Shown here piece by piece: positions 1 through 7,957 of a stretch of DNA of 64,000 nt (positions are counted from its first letter, which is position 1; each line of letters begins with the position of its first letter). The notes beneath the pieces are model-generated. The model saw only the letters and a list, made by a program, of their open reading frames with translations. It was not told the DNA's origin and did not search any database. The stretch is from Gemmatimonadota bacterium (GTDB lineage Bacteria; Gemmatimonadota; Gemmatimonadetes; Gemmatimonadales; Gemmatimonadaceae). The stretch covers positions 496,001 to 560,000 of the forward strand of contig BJHH01000001.1 in the NCBI GenBank assembly GCA_014192065.1. The letters are read 5' to 3'. The translations under genes and the position numbers were made by a program.

Positions 1-391
1 CATTGAAGGTGTTCCACTCCCAGATCGCCTTGCCAGTCGACGGATCGATCGCGTAGGCGTAGCGGTGCGTGGTCGCGACCGTCAGCAGGCGGCCATTCAC
101 GTAGAGCGGCGTGGTCCGGTAATACTCGTCCTCGCCATCCTTCGCTGCGTCCCACTGCCAGGCGAGCTGGAGCGTACTGAAGTTGGCCGCGTTGATCTGG
201 TCAAGAGGAGAGTAGCGTGTGCTCCACGCATCGGCCCCCCAAAAGCGCCATTCACCGGGCTTGTTGCCGCGTACGAGCCCGCTGCCCTGGCGGGCACCGG
301 ACTGCGTCGTCACGAGCGCTGTCGCTACCATCGCGACGGCAGTCAGCGTCAGGAGAAAAACCGAGCGCTGGCGGGGAGAGCGTTGCGTCAT
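1..391 (-). CDS. PQQ-type quinoprotein dehydrogenase, N-terminal part
   Basis: The gene runs off the window start, so only about 130 N-terminal residues are visible. Translation from ATG at 391 gives a hydrophobic export signal (residues about 10-27). It is followed by a typical quinoprotein opening with GEWRFWGADAWSTRYSPLDQI, then LAWQW and a TTPLYVNGRL strand. This pattern marks the first blades of the eight-bladed PQQ-binding propeller of alcohol/glucose dehydrogenase-like enzymes. Such enzymes oxidise alcohols or sugars in the periplasm and pass electrons to cytochrome c. The ATG overlaps the stop of the upstream cytochrome c gene (ATGA), which supports translational coupling and an electron-transfer partnership. 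The substrate cannot be told from this fragment, and the catalytic residues lie outside the window. Confidence 0.85.
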   Translation of the reverse strand, partial: MTQRSPRQRSVFLLTLTAVAMVATALVTTQSGARQGSGLVRGNKPGEWRFWGADAWSTRYSPLDQINAANFSTLQLAWQWDAAKDGEDEYYRTTPLYVNGRLLTVATTHRYAYAIDPSTGKAIWEWNTFN

Positions 392-852
392 TTTCCTGGT
401 CCTTTCCTGGTGGTGTCCGGCGGTACGACGCGAATTGTCGCGAGTTTCACCGTATCGCTGGGAAGCAGGCGCTCTCCAGCGGGCATTGCATTCAACTGCA
501 GAATGTACGCCGTCACGTTGGCGTAGTCATCGTCACTGAGGCTGGCCGGGTTGTCCTGCGGCATGCTGCTGCGCAGGTAGGCGAAGAAATCGGCCACGGT
601 CTTGCCGACGAGCCCTGACCAAAATCTTTCGCCGGCCAGCTCGACCGGTTTGTGACACCCGACGCAACTGGCCATGTACGATTCGCGTCCCTTCGCGGCC
701 TGCTCAGCCGTGTAGACCTTCGCGAGCGTGGTCAGCGACTCTGCCGTGGCGGCCTCGGTGGTCTGCGCCGATGCGCGTGCCGGTGATCCGGCGCATGCGG
801 CGGCGGCGAGGACGATCGTCCAGGCGCCGTGCTTTGAAAGGAGGGAAGTCAT
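388..852 (-). CDS. Small exported c-type cytochrome
   Basis: A 154-residue protein with an N-terminal signal (hydrophobic stretch residues about 10-30, ending near ARASAQ) and one haem-binding motif CVGCH in the context YMASCVGCHKPVEL. The C-terminal part carries a likely axial Met in the AMPAG or SMPQDN region, as in class I cytochromes c. It should be a periplasmic electron carrier. Its stop overlaps the start of the PQQ quinoprotein by four bases, so it is the probable electron acceptor of that enzyme. The start at 852 was chosen because the signal peptide begins there; an in-frame extension upstream runs through the preceding gene. No Shine-Dalgarno sequence is seen; TACATT sits seven bases before the ATG, so a leaderless internal start is possible. 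Confidence 0.85.
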   Translation of the reverse strand: MTSLLSKHGAWTIVLAAAACAGSPARASAQTTEAATAESLTTLAKVYTAEQAAKGRESYMASCVGCHKPVELAGERFWSGLVGKTVADFFAYLRSSMPQDNPASLSDDDYANVTAYILQLNAMPAGERLLPSDTVKLATIRVVPPDTTRKGPGK

Positions 853-869
853 AGCACAAAATGTACGAA

Positions 870-2285
870 TCAGGGCGCTCCGGCGCTGCCAGGAGGACTC
901 CCCATTGGGGTTTCGGCAGGCTTCAATAGGCGGGCGACGAGTGGCCGGCCAGCCCAGAGGACGGCGGCGGCGACCAGGGCGAGTGTGGCGAAGCGGAGCA
1001 AGCCGGCGCCGGTCGCGGCGTTCAGTTCCAACACTGCAAAGTTGTACTCGCGCAGCGCCGCACCTCGGTCCAACATCCAATGCCAGGCCGTATGCGTCAC
1101 GAAGGCCGAGAGGATGATCGTGCCCATCCGTTCGGTTACCACCCTGGCGAAGAGCCAGTTGACCAACGGAACGCAGACCAGCAGGACGGCGATCTGGCCC
1201 AGTTCTACGCCGACGTTGAACGTGGCCAGCGACGTGGCGAGATGCCGGCCCGCGAACTGCAGCGACTCGCGGAGCGCGAACGAGAACCCGAATCCGTGGA
1301 TCAGCCCGAAGCCGAACGCGATCATCCACCGCCGTTCCAGTTTGGCGCCAACAATGTTCTCGATCGCTGTGTACACGATCGAGAGCGCGATCAGTACCTC
1401 GACGAGCGGTGGAAACCAGAGCGCCGTGGGCGCAAAGCCGAGTCCCGACGCGACCATGGTGATCGAATGGGCCACAGTGAACGCCGTGACGACCACCAGC
1501 AGGGGGCGCAGTCGGCGGAACGGAATCACGAGGCAGATGATGAAGAGCAGGTGGTCGATGCCGTCCAGGATGTGTCGGAATCCTTGCGAGATGAACTGAC
1601 GCGCGGCCTGAAAGACGTCGGGGTCGAGATGCACCAATCCCGGATCACCGAGGTAGGTGAAAGCGCGTTCGTCGCCGGTCGGCGGAATGAACCGCAACAC
1701 GGTGGTGGTGCGCACGCCGAGGCGGGCGAGCGCGGGGTCGATCGAGAAGCGCGCTGATGGCGACCTGATCGGATATTCGAGTATGAGGTCGACCATTGCC
1801 TGCTGCCAGGCGAGGTCGGTCGAAGCGGGAATCGGCGCGTCAGCGAAGTGCTGCATGGCTCCTTGATAAGAAGCGAACGACCGGTCGCTTGGCAGTGAAA
1901 CGCGCGCGCCCGTGATCGCCGGCGCGGCGAGTGGTGACCCGTCCTCGTACAGCCGGAGGTTGTCGGCCATCCAGATTTTCGTGCCGTCGTGGAGCAGGGA
2001 ATCGAGCTGCGTCAGCTCGAGGTAGCCCGGGCCGCGCAGCGGCCATTGGATGTCGCGCATCGCCTCGAGCGGTACCCGCGCCACGATGCGCAGTACCCGG
2101 CCATCGGGCTTCAGGAACGCGAGAATCGTGACGCTTTTTGGGATCTCGTGCGCCACGCCCGCCACCGGCGACGCCAACAGCAGCAGCAGCGCGCCGAAAA
2201 CGGTTAGCGCGACTGGACGCAGGCGCGTAACCAGCCGTAATATCAGGGGATTCAGTTGCCTTGTTGGCAGCAGAGCTTCTTGCAT
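870..2285 (-). CDS. HupE/UreJ-family membrane protein with exported N-terminal domain
   Basis: 471 residues. A signal or first membrane segment (residues about 25-45) is followed by an extracytoplasmic domain of about 180 residues. The C-terminal half has several membrane helices and begins with the family motif GFRHILDGIDHLLFI (residues 235-249). This motif is the hallmark of the HupE/UreJ_2 group, some members of which are nickel or metal permeases. Further conserved His-containing helices (FGLIHGFGF, THTAWHW) follow. It lies 17 bases upstream of the cytochrome c gene and is probably cotranscribed with it and the quinoprotein. Metal uptake or metalloprotein support is plausible, but the family is functionally mixed and no substrate can be assigned from sequence. 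Confidence 0.75.
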   Translation of the reverse strand: MQEALLPTRQLNPLILRLVTRLRPVALTVFGALLLLLASPVAGVAHEIPKSVTILAFLKPDGRVLRIVARVPLEAMRDIQWPLRGPGYLELTQLDSLLHDGTKIWMADNLRLYEDGSPLAAPAITGARVSLPSDRSFASYQGAMQHFADAPIPASTDLAWQQAMVDLILEYPIRSPSARFSIDPALARLGVRTTTVLRFIPPTGDERAFTYLGDPGLVHLDPDVFQAARQFISQGFRHILDGIDHLLFIICLVIPFRRLRPLLVVVTAFTVAHSITMVASGLGFAPTALWFPPLVEVLIALSIVYTAIENIVGAKLERRWMIAFGFGLIHGFGFSFALRESLQFAGRHLATSLATFNVGVELGQIAVLLVCVPLVNWLFARVVTERMGTIILSAFVTHTAWHWMLDRGAALREYNFAVLELNAATGAGLLRFATLALVAAAVLWAGRPLVARLLKPAETPMGSPPGSAGAP

Positions 2286-2384
2286 GGTCGCACGAACTTA
2301 CACTCCCACGCCCTCCTTCACCTAATGAAGGGGGCCCCGTAACCGATCGAGCACGTTCCTGCACGCCCCACCAGGAGACAGGGA

Positions 2385-3773
2385 ATGGAAGTGAGTGGAA
2401 AGACATTCTCACGCGCTGCAAAGCGCATTTGTGCGCTCTACGTCGCGGCCGCGCCCCTGGTGGCACAGTCCGGATCGAAGGCGCCAGCCGCAGCGAAGCC
2501 CGCTACAGCGGCGAAGCCCGCCGGTCCGCAGGCGCCAATCTTCACGGTCGACATGCTCTGGCCTAGGCCCCTGCCGGCACACAAGCTGCTTGGCTCAGTG
2601 GTCGGCGTCGCCGTCGACAAGGCCGACCACGTCTTCGTGGTGCACCGGAACGATTCGTTCACCGCGCGCACCGAGACCGGCGCCGATGCCACGCCGCCGA
2701 TCGCTGAGTGCTGCTTCAGCGAACTGCCAGTCGTGGAGTTCGACGCGAATGGCAATCGGGTGAAGTCGTGGGGTGGTCCGGGACCGGGATACGACTGGCC
2801 GCAGATTCCGAGCGGGATCGCCGTCGATCCCAAGGGCAACGTCTGGATCGCCGGTAGCGGTGGCCTCGACGGCCAGGTGCTCGTCTTCTCGCACGATGGC
2901 GCGTTCATTCGGCAGATCGGCAAAGTGGGTTCGACGCCGGCAGCGGCTCCGGCCGCTGCGCCCGACACGGCGTACCAGGGTGTGTCGCCCGGTGGTCGTG
3001 GCGCCGTGGGTGGCGCGCCAGCAGGCCGCGGAGCCGCCGGTGCTCCGGCCGCGCCTGCCGCTGGTCGCGGCGGTCGTGGTGGTCGCGGTGCCGCGCCGGT
3101 GCTTCCTCCCAATAGTACGAACACCGACCTGTTCGGCGGTGCCACGCGTATCGCGTTCGATGCCACGGGTTCGACGGCGTTCATTGCCGATGGGCTGCGC
3201 AACCGGCGTGTCGTGGCGGTCGATGCCGCGACCGGCGCGGTGAAGATGTTTTTCGGCGCGTACGGAAAGACGCCGAGTGACGCGCCGACTCCGGCGTACT
3301 CGCCGAGCGCCGCCGCCTCTCAGAGCTTCTCTGCGGTGACCTGCGCCGAAGTGTCGAAGGACAACCTCGTCTATGTGTGCGACCGCAACAACGACCGCAT
3401 TCAGGTCTTCAAGACCGATGGTTCGTTCGTGACCGAGGCCAAAGTCGCGCCGAACACGCTCGGTGAAGGCTCGGTGTGGGACATCGCCTTCTCGGCCGAT
3501 GCGGGCCAACGTTTCCTGTACGTGGCAGACGGTGCCAGCCAGCGTGTTCGCGTACTGGACCGCGCGACGCTCACCGAACTCACCGCGTTCGGTGAGGGCG
3601 GCCGCGTGCCCGGTATGTTCTACGCGGTGCACAGCATCGCCACCGATTCGAAGGGCAATGTGTATACGGGCGAGACCTACGAGGGCAAGCGGGTCCAGAA
3701 GTTCAACTTCAAGGGAGTGGGACCAGTGACCAAGGCCAATCAGGGTGTCCTCTGGCCGGTAGTGGCCAAGTGA
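2385..3773 (+). CDS. Secreted NHL-repeat beta-propeller protein (first of pair)
   Basis: 462 residues with an N-terminal export signal (about residues 10-28) after a clear Shine-Dalgarno sequence (AGGAGA, about 8 bases before the ATG). The body contains repeated NHL-type strands such as GVAVDKADHVFVVHRND, GIAVDPKGNVWIAG and SIATDSKGNVYTGE, expected to fold as a six-bladed propeller like peptidylglycine lyase-type NHL proteins. A low-complexity Gly/Ala/Arg-rich insert (about residues 185-240, with GRGAAGAP and GRGGRGGRG) interrupts one blade. Its stop overlaps the GTG start of a close paralogue, so the two are translated together. No catalytic function is assigned. The family often binds ligands or partners at the cell surface. 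Confidence 0.75.
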   Translation: MEVSGKTFSRAAKRICALYVAAAPLVAQSGSKAPAAAKPATAAKPAGPQAPIFTVDMLWPRPLPAHKLLGSVVGVAVDKADHVFVVHRNDSFTARTETGADATPPIAECCFSELPVVEFDANGNRVKSWGGPGPGYDWPQIPSGIAVDPKGNVWIAGSGGLDGQVLVFSHDGAFIRQIGKVGSTPAAAPAAAPDTAYQGVSPGGRGAVGGAPAGRGAAGAPAAPAAGRGGRGGRGAAPVLPPNSTNTDLFGGATRIAFDATGSTAFIADGLRNRRVVAVDAATGAVKMFFGAYGKTPSDAPTPAYSPSAAASQSFSAVTCAEVSKDNLVYVCDRNNDRIQVFKTDGSFVTEAKVAPNTLGEGSVWDIAFSADAGQRFLYVADGASQRVRVLDRATLTELTAFGEGGRVPGMFYAVHSIATDSKGNVYTGETYEGKRVQKFNFKGVGPVTKANQGVLWPVVAK

Positions 3774-4975
3774 TCGCCCGCAAGAACGTACTCATCGCGC
3801 TGGCCTTCACGGGCGGCATCACGGTCCTCGCCGCTGGCGAACGTGCGCTCGAAGCCACCGCGCGCGAAGAGATGGTGAGTGCGCCGCGGTTCGAAGTGGA
3901 TCCGGTCTGGCCCAAGCCGCTGCCGAACAAGTGGGTGATGGGTAACGTGATCGGTGTCGGTGTCGATGCACGCGACCATGTGTTCATCGTGCACCGCAAC
4001 GACACCTACGCCGCCACGGAGATCGGGGCGGCACAGAACCCACCGACGTCGGAATGCTGCGTTCCCGCGCCGCCGGTGATCGAGTTCGATCAGGCCGGCA
4101 ATGTGGTTGCTGCATGGGGTGGCCCGCCCGCCAACAAGGAATACGTCTGGCCGACGTCGAACCATGGCATCGGCGTGGATGACAAGGGCAACCTCTGGAT
4201 CGGCGGTAACGGCAACGGCAATCCGGCCATCGGCCAGGGACCGGACTCGCACATCCTGAACTTCACGCACGACGGCAAGTATCTGCGCACGATCGGCATC
4301 CCCGGTCAGCCGACGAATAGCACCACCAAGGATCACTTCGGTAAGGTCGCGAAGATCTCCTTCGATTTCAAAGCGCAGGAAGCCTACATCGCCGACGGGT
4401 ACGGCAACCATCGCGTGGCCGTGGTCGACATGGCATCCGGCGCGATGAAGCGGTACTGGGGTGGCTACGGCAACGTGCCGAGCGACTCGAACTTCGGCCC
4501 GTACAACCCTGATGTGCCGCTCATCAAGCAGTTCCGCACGCCGGTGCACTGCGCCGAGCCGTCGGACGACGGGCTCGTGTACGTGTGCGACCGTCCGAAC
4601 GACCGGATCCAGGTGTTCAGGAAGGATGGTTCGTTCGTAAAGGAGAAGCAGATTGCGCCACGTACGCTGGGCGACGGTTCCGTCTGGGACATCGCGTTCA
4701 GCAAGGATAAAGACCAGAAGTACATCTTCCTCGCCGATGGCAAGAACGAGCGCATCTATGTAATGGACCGCGCCTCACTTGAGATCCTCACGAGTTTCGG
4801 CGACGGCGGTCGCCAGCCGGGGATGTGGTTCGCGGTGCATTCGATCGCGACCGATTCCAAGGGCAACATCTACACCACCGAGACCTACGAAGGCAAGCGC
4901 GTACAGAAGTTCGCGTACAAGGGAATCGGGCAGGTGACGCGGGCGAATCAGGGCGTGCTGTGGCCGAAGAAATAG
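3770..4975 (+). CDS. Secreted NHL-repeat beta-propeller protein (second of pair)
   Basis: 401 residues, starting with GTG at 3770, which overlaps the stop of the upstream paralogue (GTGA). The N-terminus has a hydrophobic export segment (NVLIALAFTGGITVLAAG). The propeller strands closely match the first copy (DARDHVFIVHRND, GIGVDDKGNLWIGGNG, SIATDSKGNIYTTETYEGKRVQKF), but the Gly/Arg-rich insert is missing. The pair therefore arose by tandem duplication, followed by gain of the insert in one copy or loss in the other. The likely role is an extracytoplasmic binding or structural protein; no enzyme motif was recognised. A short AGGTG/CACCT inverted repeat lies just after the stop. Confidence 0.75.
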   Translation: MIARKNVLIALAFTGGITVLAAGERALEATAREEMVSAPRFEVDPVWPKPLPNKWVMGNVIGVGVDARDHVFIVHRNDTYAATEIGAAQNPPTSECCVPAPPVIEFDQAGNVVAAWGGPPANKEYVWPTSNHGIGVDDKGNLWIGGNGNGNPAIGQGPDSHILNFTHDGKYLRTIGIPGQPTNSTTKDHFGKVAKISFDFKAQEAYIADGYGNHRVAVVDMASGAMKRYWGGYGNVPSDSNFGPYNPDVPLIKQFRTPVHCAEPSDDGLVYVCDRPNDRIQVFRKDGSFVKEKQIAPRTLGDGSVWDIAFSKDKDQKYIFLADGKNERIYVMDRASLEILTSFGDGGRQPGMWFAVHSIATDSKGNIYTTETYEGKRVQKFAYKGIGQVTRANQGVLWPKK

Positions 4976-5054
4976 GTGACACCTGGCGGGTGTGAGACGT
5001 GGAGTTGGTTGCCCAGCTCGTGAACGAGTCGGTCAGCGCGCGGCGCAAGAAAGC

Positions 5055-5558
5055 GTGACGATTCGCGTCGTCGTCAACGACCGGATGCAGCGCGGCTACG
5101 CATACCTGCGCACGGAACCGGTTGGCCGGAACTTCGATCCTGAGTTCAAGCCACAGCTGACGCCGCGTGAAATGCTCGCGCTCGGCGTGTTCGGCGGCTG
5201 CTACATGACCGACTGCCGCAAAGAGTTCCCCGCGTCGTGGTTTGCGCGCGCGAAGCTCAGCCCCGGCGTGTACAACCCGAAGCTGAACTGCTTTGGAATC
5301 AACGCATCGCAGCCGCTCAAGGAATGGCGGCGCAAACGCTGGATCTGGCACGAGGATCCGCGCGGCTGGTTCCAGTGGTACTGCCGCTACTACATGGGCC
5401 GCCGTTGCTGGGACGACGAGCGGCAGATCAAGCGGTGGCGCGCCGTGTCTCGCCACATCGCGCAGCTATCCAAGAACTGCGTGCGCGGCGACCTCACCTG
5501 CCGGCCTCGTCAGCGACAGGCGATCCTGCACTGGGCGTACGACTCCCGGAAGATGTGA
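5055..5558 (+). CDS. Conserved hypothetical protein, aromatic- and basic-rich
   Basis: About 167 residues if started at GTG 5055 (VTIRVVVNDRM). An upstream GTG at 4992 would add 21 residues that look non-conserved and Arg-rich. The protein has unusual Trp/Tyr/Arg-rich segments (DPRGWFQWYCRYYMGRR, PRQRQAILHWAYDSRK) and no signal peptide, so it is probably cytosolic. I recall similar proteins of unknown function in diverse bacteria and some eukaryotes, but I cannot name a domain. It follows the NHL pair on the same strand. The density of basic and aromatic residues could suit nucleic-acid binding, but this is only a guess. Confidence 0.65.
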   Translation: MTIRVVVNDRMQRGYAYLRTEPVGRNFDPEFKPQLTPREMLALGVFGGCYMTDCRKEFPASWFARAKLSPGVYNPKLNCFGINASQPLKEWRRKRWIWHEDPRGWFQWYCRYYMGRRCWDDERQIKRWRAVSRHIAQLSKNCVRGDLTCRPRQRQAILHWAYDSRKM

Positions 5559-5624
5559 AGGCGTGTGGCTAGCCAGCGGAACTTCCAGGTCAGTCCCGGC
5601 CGACGAGGGACGCGCCCGTCTGGC

Positions 5625-7580
5625 CTACGCGAGCGTTCCAAGTTGGTCCAACAACGCGCCCGCCGACTGCATGCGCATCGACACATCTTTGGCAAGCAAC
5701 TGCATGACCAATGCCGAGACCTGGCGAGGGATGTCTGGACGCAACTCGTGGGGTGGTGTAATCGTAGCGCTCAGAATTTTTGAAATAAGAGCAATCGGCG
5801 ATTTCCCCTCGAACGGCGGTTGTCCAATGAGACATTCATAGAGCACAACCCCCGCCGAATACAGGTCACTGCGCGCATCAACGTTTTCGTCCAACAGCTG
5901 CTCGGGTGACATATAGGTTGGGGTACCCACCACCATACCGACCTGCGTCAGATTGTTGCTGGTGCGCTGGATGAGGCGCGCGACGCCAAAATCCATCACC
6001 TTGAGCGTGCCGGTTGCGTCGAGCAGCAAGTTCTGCGGTTTTATATCGCGATGAATAATACCTTCGTCGTGCGCACATTTTAGCGCCTCGGCGAGTTGCT
6101 TCGCGATCGCCAATGTTGCCGTCGCGCCTAACGTACCGCGGCGATCGATCACCGAGCGGAGTGTCGTGCCTTCCACGAACTCCATGGTGACGTAGTACAT
6201 GTCCTCTGTTTTCCCAAAGTCGTGCGTCCGCACGATATTGCGATGGGCAATCCGGCGCGCGAGCCGGATTTCATTCCGGAAACGCTCCATCGCTGTTTCG
6301 TCCGCCGTGAGATGCTCTGGCAATAGCGTTTTAATGGCCACGCGCTCGCCGAGTTCCGTGTCGAGCGCGAGATACACCACGCCCATGCCTCCACGCCCAA
6401 TGACACGCTCAATGGAAAAGCGGGAGGCAATGGTCGATCCCGGTTGCAGAAGCTCCGGCGAGGATTCGTCCGACGTGACTGGCTCGTCACTGACGCCGGC
6501 GATTTCTTCACGCAGCCTATCGATCTGTCCCCGCAGCCGCTCTTCGCGGTCGCGAATCCCCGCGACCATGCTATCGAACACGCGCGCGAGTGTCCCCAAT
6601 TCGTCGGTGCGGAGAGAGATCTCGGCGAGTGAACCGGCGCTGTAGCTCCCTTTTTCCACGTCAACGGCGGCCGCGACCACGCGAAGGACGTCGTGCATGA
6701 ATAACCGTTCACGGTCCCGCAACTCTCGCTTTTCAAGACACGCGCTGATGCGGGCTCTGAGGAGCACCGGGTCGAATGGCTTGGGCAGATAGTCTTCAGC
6801 GCCCCGTTCAATGCATTTGACGATCATCGCCAATTCGTCTAAGGCAGAAATCATGATCACGGGAATGTCGCGTGTCTGGTCCTTCGCCTTGAGCTGCTGC
6901 AGTGTCTCGTAGCCGTCCATGACGGGCATCATGACATCGAGCAATATCATGTCATAGCCGCCCTCCGAGGCCAGCGCGAGCGCCTGTGTGCCACTCTCCG
7001 CACACACCACCGTGTGGCCTTCACGTTGCAAGCGGCGCTGCAAGACACCGCGATTGTCTTCGATGTCGTCGACCACCAAGATCCGCGCCACACCGTGTGT
7101 GCGTGGGGAGGTCGGAATCTTATAGTCAGCGGTGAAGGCGGGCGTGGCGACTTCAAAGGTGCTCGTCGGCTCGGCGCGGCGTCGGTCAGTGGGAATCAGC
7201 CGTTCGGCCGCCTCGCGAATGCGACGCACATCGCCAATGTACTCCACGCTGTCGGCCGCCTTGCCATTCAGCAGCAGTGAGCCCATGGCAGCTAAGATTC
7301 GTGCTTGCGGATCCCGAATCGCCTCGTAGAGGCGGCGGACCGCTTCGGCGTTGAGTACCGTCACATCCGCGGGCAGGCCGGCGTCAATCAGCGACGTGAC
7401 ATTCCGCGATGCGTGGAGCGCATCGGTGCATGCTTGCTGGCGGTGCGCAAAATCAGGCTCCTGAGCATCCTCCAGCAGCATTTCACAGTAGCCGATAATC
7501 TGATTGACCGGGGTGCGAAGATCGTGCCGCAAACGCGCCACTTCGTTGATGGCCTGAAGCGAGACTCTGCTGTGCGTCAT
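5625..7580 (-). CDS. H-box / receiver / Ser-Thr protein kinase fusion
   Basis: 651 residues, cytosolic, with no membrane segment. Residues 10-65 form a HisKA-like helical hairpin with the H-box HDLRTP (His19), but no HATPase domain follows. Residues 165-285 are a response-regulator receiver with acidic pair Asp171/Asp172, phospho-acceptor Asp215 and Lys267. Residues 290-362 are helical, HAMP- or coiled-coil-like. Residues 388-651 are a Hanks-type kinase: Gly loop GRGGMG (395-400), Lys417, HRDIKPQN with Asp512, and DFG at 530-532, so it looks catalytically competent. It is the last gene of an operon with a response regulator (5-base gap), hybrid kinase and binding lipoprotein. It probably couples His-Asp phosphorelay to Ser/Thr phosphorylation; the targets are unknown. 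Confidence 0.88.
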   Translation of the reverse strand: MTHSRVSLQAINEVARLRHDLRTPVNQIIGYCEMLLEDAQEPDFAHRQQACTDALHASRNVTSLIDAGLPADVTVLNAEAVRRLYEAIRDPQARILAAMGSLLLNGKAADSVEYIGDVRRIREAAERLIPTDRRRAEPTSTFEVATPAFTADYKIPTSPRTHGVARILVVDDIEDNRGVLQRRLQREGHTVVCAESGTQALALASEGGYDMILLDVMMPVMDGYETLQQLKAKDQTRDIPVIMISALDELAMIVKCIERGAEDYLPKPFDPVLLRARISACLEKRELRDRERLFMHDVLRVVAAAVDVEKGSYSAGSLAEISLRTDELGTLARVFDSMVAGIRDREERLRGQIDRLREEIAGVSDEPVTSDESSPELLQPGSTIASRFSIERVIGRGGMGVVYLALDTELGERVAIKTLLPEHLTADETAMERFRNEIRLARRIAHRNIVRTHDFGKTEDMYYVTMEFVEGTTLRSVIDRRGTLGATATLAIAKQLAEALKCAHDEGIIHRDIKPQNLLLDATGTLKVMDFGVARLIQRTSNNLTQVGMVVGTPTYMSPEQLLDENVDARSDLYSAGVVLYECLIGQPPFEGKSPIALISKILSATITPPHELRPDIPRQVSALVMQLLAKDVSMRMQSAGALLDQLGTLA

Positions 7581-7585
7581 CCGCG

Positions 7586-7954
7586 CTACCGCGGACCAGT
7601 GAGCGCAGCAATTTTCCCGAGCAAGCTGTCAAGTTCGACCGGCTTCGTATCATAGTCATCGCAGCCTGCCTCGATCGCCTTCGCCCGATCGCCCGCCATT
7701 GCATGGGCGCTCAATCCGATGATGGGAATGTGTGCCGTTGCGGGATCGGCCTTCAGCTCGGCGGTCGCCTGCCACCCGTCTTTCCGCGGAAGGCTCATGT
7801 CCATGAGGATCAAATCAGGAAGCGAACTGTGCGCGATCTCCACGCCCTCGACTCCGTCCACGGCCACAGAGATTTCGAATCCGCGTTTCTGGAGCCGGCG
7901 ACTGAGCATGTCGCGGTTGAGTTCGTTGTCCTCGACCAGCAGGATGCGTGTCAT
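7586..7954 (-). CDS. Single-domain response regulator (CheY-like)
   Basis: 122 residues comprising only a receiver domain. It starts TRILLVEDNELNRD with acidic residues at 8-9. The phospho-acceptor is Asp52 in LILMDMSLP, the switch residue lies in IIGLSAH, and the conserved Lys is 104 in YDTKP. There is no output domain, so it should act as a phospho-shuttle or by protein contact. It sits between the hybrid kinase (3-base gap upstream) and the H-box/receiver/Ser-Thr-kinase gene (5-base gap downstream). It may therefore carry phosphate between those two proteins. Confidence 0.92.
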   Translation of the reverse strand: MTRILLVEDNELNRDMLSRRLQKRGFEISVAVDGVEGVEIAHSSLPDLILMDMSLPRKDGWQATAELKADPATAHIPIIGLSAHAMAGDRAKAIEAGCDDYDTKPVELDSLLGKIAALTGPR

Positions 7955-7957
7955 CTG

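Noticed and set aside
5625-7580. Ordinary hybrid histidine kinase.
   Set aside because: The HATPase domain is missing and the output is a Hanks-type kinase.
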